From Planctomycetota bacterium (GTDB taxonomy: Bacteria > Planctomycetota > PUPC01 > JABMSA01 > JAUWKK01), in the NCBI GenBank assembly GCA_030614245.1, contig JAUWKK010000115.1:1-7970 (forward strand): a DNA stretch of 7,970 nt, given 5' to 3'. The notes beneath the pieces are model-generated. The model saw nothing but the letters and a program-made list of their open reading frames with translations. It was not told where the DNA came from and did no database searches. Each line of letters starts with the position of its first letter. Position 1 is the stretch's first letter. Shown here piece by piece: positions 5,932-7,970 of this stretch. Position numbers and translations under genes: made by a program.

Positions 5932-5967
5932 AGCAAAGACTTCTGAACAGGGCAAATGGCTCCAGTG

Positions 5968-6021
5968 TGTGGGCCTTTCCAGGCTGCAAATTCATGAGCA
6001 GGTTGGAAAGCCTGCTCCACA
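5968..6021. repeat. Palindromic dispersed repeat, intergenic (copy 2)
   Basis: Read on the minus strand it begins TGTGGAGCAGGCTTTCCAAC, passes CATGAAT and ends GCAGCCTGGAAAGGC then CCACA. It is homologous to copy 1 (3570-3633) in both arms and in the centre. One arm lacks about 5 nt compared with copy 1. The 5998-6015 arm forms a 7-bp hairpin with one G-T pair and a GGAA loop; GCCT-TTCC-AGGC forms the other. Confidence 0.8.
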
Positions 6022-6065
6022 ATAACAGAGCAGATTGGCTCACTGCTTCGCCCGGTCGAAAACCT

Positions 6066-6094
6066 TTGCAATCGTGTCATATTGGGGGTATTAT
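6066..6094 (+). promoter_or_regulatory. Sigma70-type promoter of recJ
   Basis: TTGCAA (6066-6071), a 17-nt spacer and TATTAT (6089-6094). The expected transcript start near 6101 leaves a leader of about 32 nt before ATG 6133, or almost none before GTG 6106. It begins 45 nt after the end of palindromic copy 2. Confidence 0.6.
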
Positions 6095-6132
6095 CTGTTT
6101 GAGCAGTGGAACGAAAACTAGTGTATTCTTGG

Positions 6133-7881
6133 ATGGCTGGATACGTGGAAAAGCGGTGGCTGTTTGCATCGGCGGATGCCGAGACCGTGCGAATGCTGTC
6201 AGAGCGCCTGCGGATATCGCAGGTTCTGGCTAGCATACTTGTAAACCGCCAAGTTACGAGCGTCGAAGAAGCTGAACTCTTCCTCAACCCTGAACTCAAC
6301 GATCTGCACGATCCCTTCCTGCTGCCCGGCATGCAGAAGGCCACCGAACGCATCCGTGAAGCGGCTCTCAGCAACGAAAAGGTGATGATCTACGGCGATT
6401 ACGACGTCGACGGCACTACGGCCACGGCGCTAATGGTGCATTTCCTGCGCCTGCTCGATATGCGTGTCGACTACTACATTCCGCACCGCATCCGCGATGG
6501 ATACGGCATGAACGCCGCTTCCATCCGGCGTTTTATCGATGAAGATGTCAAGCTCATCATCACCGTCGATTGCGGCGTCAATGCAGTGGACCAAATTGCC
6601 CTGGCCGCGGAACATGGCATCGATGTGATCATCACCGATCATCATGAGCCCGGCAACGTACTGCCCAAGGCTGCCGCAGTGATCGACCCCAAGCTGACGG
6701 GCTCGCAGTATCCGTTCCGCGACCTCTCGGGCGTCGGCGTCGCGTTCAAGCTTGCGTGTGCCATGGTGCAGAGCCTCTCGCACGGCCGGCAGACGTCGAA
6801 TGAGCTGCGCGAGTTCATCCTGGATGCCATCGGACTGGTGGCGCTGGGGACAGTCGCCGACGTCGTGCCGCTGCTGGGCGAGAACCGCATCCTTGCCCGC
6901 TACGGCCTGAAGGCGCTCCAGACGTCGCAGCAGGCCGGAGTTGACGCACTGATAGAGTCGGTGTACCTCCGGGGCACCGACATCTCGTCGTCGGATGTGA
7001 GTTTCCGGATCGCGCCTCGGCTGAATGCGGCCGGACGCATGGCCGAAGCAGCCCTGTGCGTCGAGCTGTTCATCACGAACTCCACGTCCGAGGCGCGGAT
7101 CATCGCAGAGAAGCTGGGTGAGATAAACCGCGAGCGCCAAAGAACGCAGGAAGAGATTTTCCGCAGCGTGCGCTCGAAGCTGGAGGAGACCCACGCCAGC
7201 CTCGACGATGTCCACGCGATCGTGATGGCCGACGAGGGCTGGCACGCGGGCGTCCTGGGCATCGTCGCATCGAAAATGGTCGAAGAATACTGGCGTCCGA
7301 CCGTCCTGATAGACCTCGCCGGTGATGAGGGTAAAGGCTCGGGGCGCTCGGTGCAGTCGTTCAATCTCTTTGAAGCACTCCAGCAGTGCGACGAACACCT
7401 GATAGCCTACGGCGGCCACGCGCAGGCCGCGGGCGTGCGTATCCGCAGCGACAAGATCGACGATTTTCGTGATGCGCTCAACCAGATCGCCTCGCGCTGT
7501 ATTCTGCAGGAGAATATCGCGCCATCGGTCACCATCGATATGGAACTGATGCTCAGCGACGTGAACACCTACCTCATCCGCGAGATCAGCCGGATGGCCC
7601 CCCACGGCGAGGGCAACCGCCCGCCGATCTTTGCCAGCAGCGGCCTCGACATTGCAGGCCAGCCGCGGCTGCTCGGGCCGACCGGCAAGCACATCTCGTT
7701 TTATGTCCGACAGGGCAGCACCAGCCTGCGCGCCATTGGTTTCGGAATGGGCGATCTCTACGAGAAGATCACCGCAGGCTCACGCCGCTGCTCCCTCGCA
7801 TATCAGCCCAACCTGAACGAATGGAAGGGCACTCGCTCGGTCGAGCTCGAGATCAAGGACGTCCGCTTCATAGATGAATGA
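6133..7881 (+). CDS. recJ: Single-stranded-DNA-specific exonuclease RecJ
   Basis: RecJ degrades single-stranded DNA 5' to 3' and acts in RecF-pathway recombination, mismatch repair and base-excision repair in the cytoplasm. The 582-residue protein is full length for the family. It shows the DHH-phosphoesterase motifs in order: GDYDVDG (88-94), VDCGVN (145-150), TDHH (168-171, with DHH at 169-171) and ADVVPL (242-247). RIAPRLNAAGRM follows. The DHHA1 domain carries GWHAGVLGIVASK and GGHAQAAG (427-434). The C-terminal part from GEGNRPPIF onward is the OB-fold region. All metal-binding Asp/His residues I can identify are kept, so it should be active. The start is uncertain: ATG 6133 gives the usual N-terminus (a few residues before KRWLF), while an in-frame GTG at 6106 adds nine residues. 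Neither has a good Shine-Dalgarno site. It is transcribed from its own promoter. Confidence 0.96.
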   Translation: MAGYVEKRWLFASADAETVRMLSERLRISQVLASILVNRQVTSVEEAELFLNPELNDLHDPFLLPGMQKATERIREAALSNEKVMIYGDYDVDGTTATALMVHFLRLLDMRVDYYIPHRIRDGYGMNAASIRRFIDEDVKLIITVDCGVNAVDQIALAAEHGIDVIITDHHEPGNVLPKAAAVIDPKLTGSQYPFRDLSGVGVAFKLACAMVQSLSHGRQTSNELREFILDAIGLVALGTVADVVPLLGENRILARYGLKALQTSQQAGVDALIESVYLRGTDISSSDVSFRIAPRLNAAGRMAEAALCVELFITNSTSEARIIAEKLGEINRERQRTQEEIFRSVRSKLEETHASLDDVHAIVMADEGWHAGVLGIVASKMVEEYWRPTVLIDLAGDEGKGSGRSVQSFNLFEALQQCDEHLIAYGGHAQAAGVRIRSDKIDDFRDALNQIASRCILQENIAPSVTIDMELMLSDVNTYLIREISRMAPHGEGNRPPIFASSGLDIAGQPRLLGPTGKHISFYVRQGSTSLRAIGFGMGDLYEKITAGSRRCSLAYQPNLNEWKGTRSVELEIKDVRFIDE

Positions 7882-7889
7882 TCGTTGCA

Positions 7890-7957
7890 TGAGGGGCTGC
7901 CTTCCATGCCCGCTCAACTCGTGTACCCCGCCCGTGGGTGGCAGGAGTGGCCCCTCA
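7890..7957. repeat. Stem-forming inverted repeat after recJ
   Basis: TGAGGGGC (7890-7897) and GCCCCTCA (7950-7957) are exact inverted copies. Just inside them TGCC (7898-7901) can pair with GGCA (7940-7943). It begins 8 nt after the recJ stop and could end the recJ transcript, but no T tract follows. A dispersed element end is also possible. The next bases, CAGATGAACGCAGAT to the right edge, contain CAGAT twice and may start another repeat. Confidence 0.45.
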
Positions 7958-7970
7958 GATGAACGCAGAT

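Larger units (their letters stand above)
5817..6060. other. Gene-free repeat-rich stretch upstream of recJ
   Basis: No real gene is seen in these bases. They contain a GGGTAA inverted repeat (5893-5931), a related downstream AAAGACTT segment (5934-5941), and copy 2 of the palindromic repeat (5968-6021). The minus-strand frame that crosses here reads repeat DNA and has no protein character. Confidence 0.5.

Noticed and set aside
5643..6374. Minus-strand frame of 243 residues taken as one protein
   Set aside because: It starts inside recJ on the opposite strand and runs through the repeats. Only its last ~57 codons could come from a real gene.
6430..7692. Minus-strand frame of 420 residues
   Set aside because: It is the antisense shadow of recJ, whose motifs are all present on the plus strand.

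Overview
This window looks like bacterial accessory DNA of moderately high GC. I place it tentatively in the Planctomycetota (Phycisphaerae-like) or another PVC-related lineage. The grounds are a secreted cysteine-rich repeat protein, a sialidase remnant, dispersed palindromic repeats, and sigma70-type promoters with exact 17-nt spacers. This placement is inference; no rRNA or marker tree is available. No tRNA, rRNA or CRISPR array was seen.

Layout, left to right. (1) From 777 down to the left edge, on the minus strand, runs the first 259 residues of a secreted protein built almost wholly from short 'PTEC'-type cysteine repeats. It has no stop codon in the window. It carries a signal peptide and a strong ribosome binding site that sits in a small hairpin. 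(2) 778-1439 has no convincing gene, only several inverted repeats. (3) 1440-4417 (minus) is a two-gene operon: a 679-residue membrane-anchored extracytoplasmic protein, followed with a 10-nt overlap by an ABC transporter ATPase. No permease gene is present in the window. Its promoter places the predicted transcript start almost on the ATG, so the mRNA is probably leaderless. (4) Divergent from it, a second good promoter drives a 204-residue multi-pass membrane protein of unknown function (4581-5195). (5) 5196-6060 is a decayed zone. It holds the C-terminal end of a sialidase gene (minus), an in-frame upstream remnant ending in a stop, and inverted repeats. (6) 6133-7881 (plus) encodes a complete RecJ exonuclease with its own promoter. 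(7) The last 89 nt contain a stem-forming repeat and the beginning of what may be another dispersed repeat.

Two observations stand out. The first is the cysteine-repeat protein, which shows both a 7-residue cysteine rhythm and 62- and 72-residue higher-order units; a 17-nt exact repeat at 216-bp spacing points to recent internal duplication. The second is a dispersed palindromic element present twice: once in intergenic DNA before recJ, and once inside the 679-residue protein gene, where it is translated in frame as about 22 residues. This resembles the protein-coding palindromic elements known from Rickettsia.

The genes do not form one pathway. The ABC ATPase and the membrane protein before it very likely work together. 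RecJ is housekeeping DNA repair. The cysteine-repeat protein is probably a surface or envelope component.
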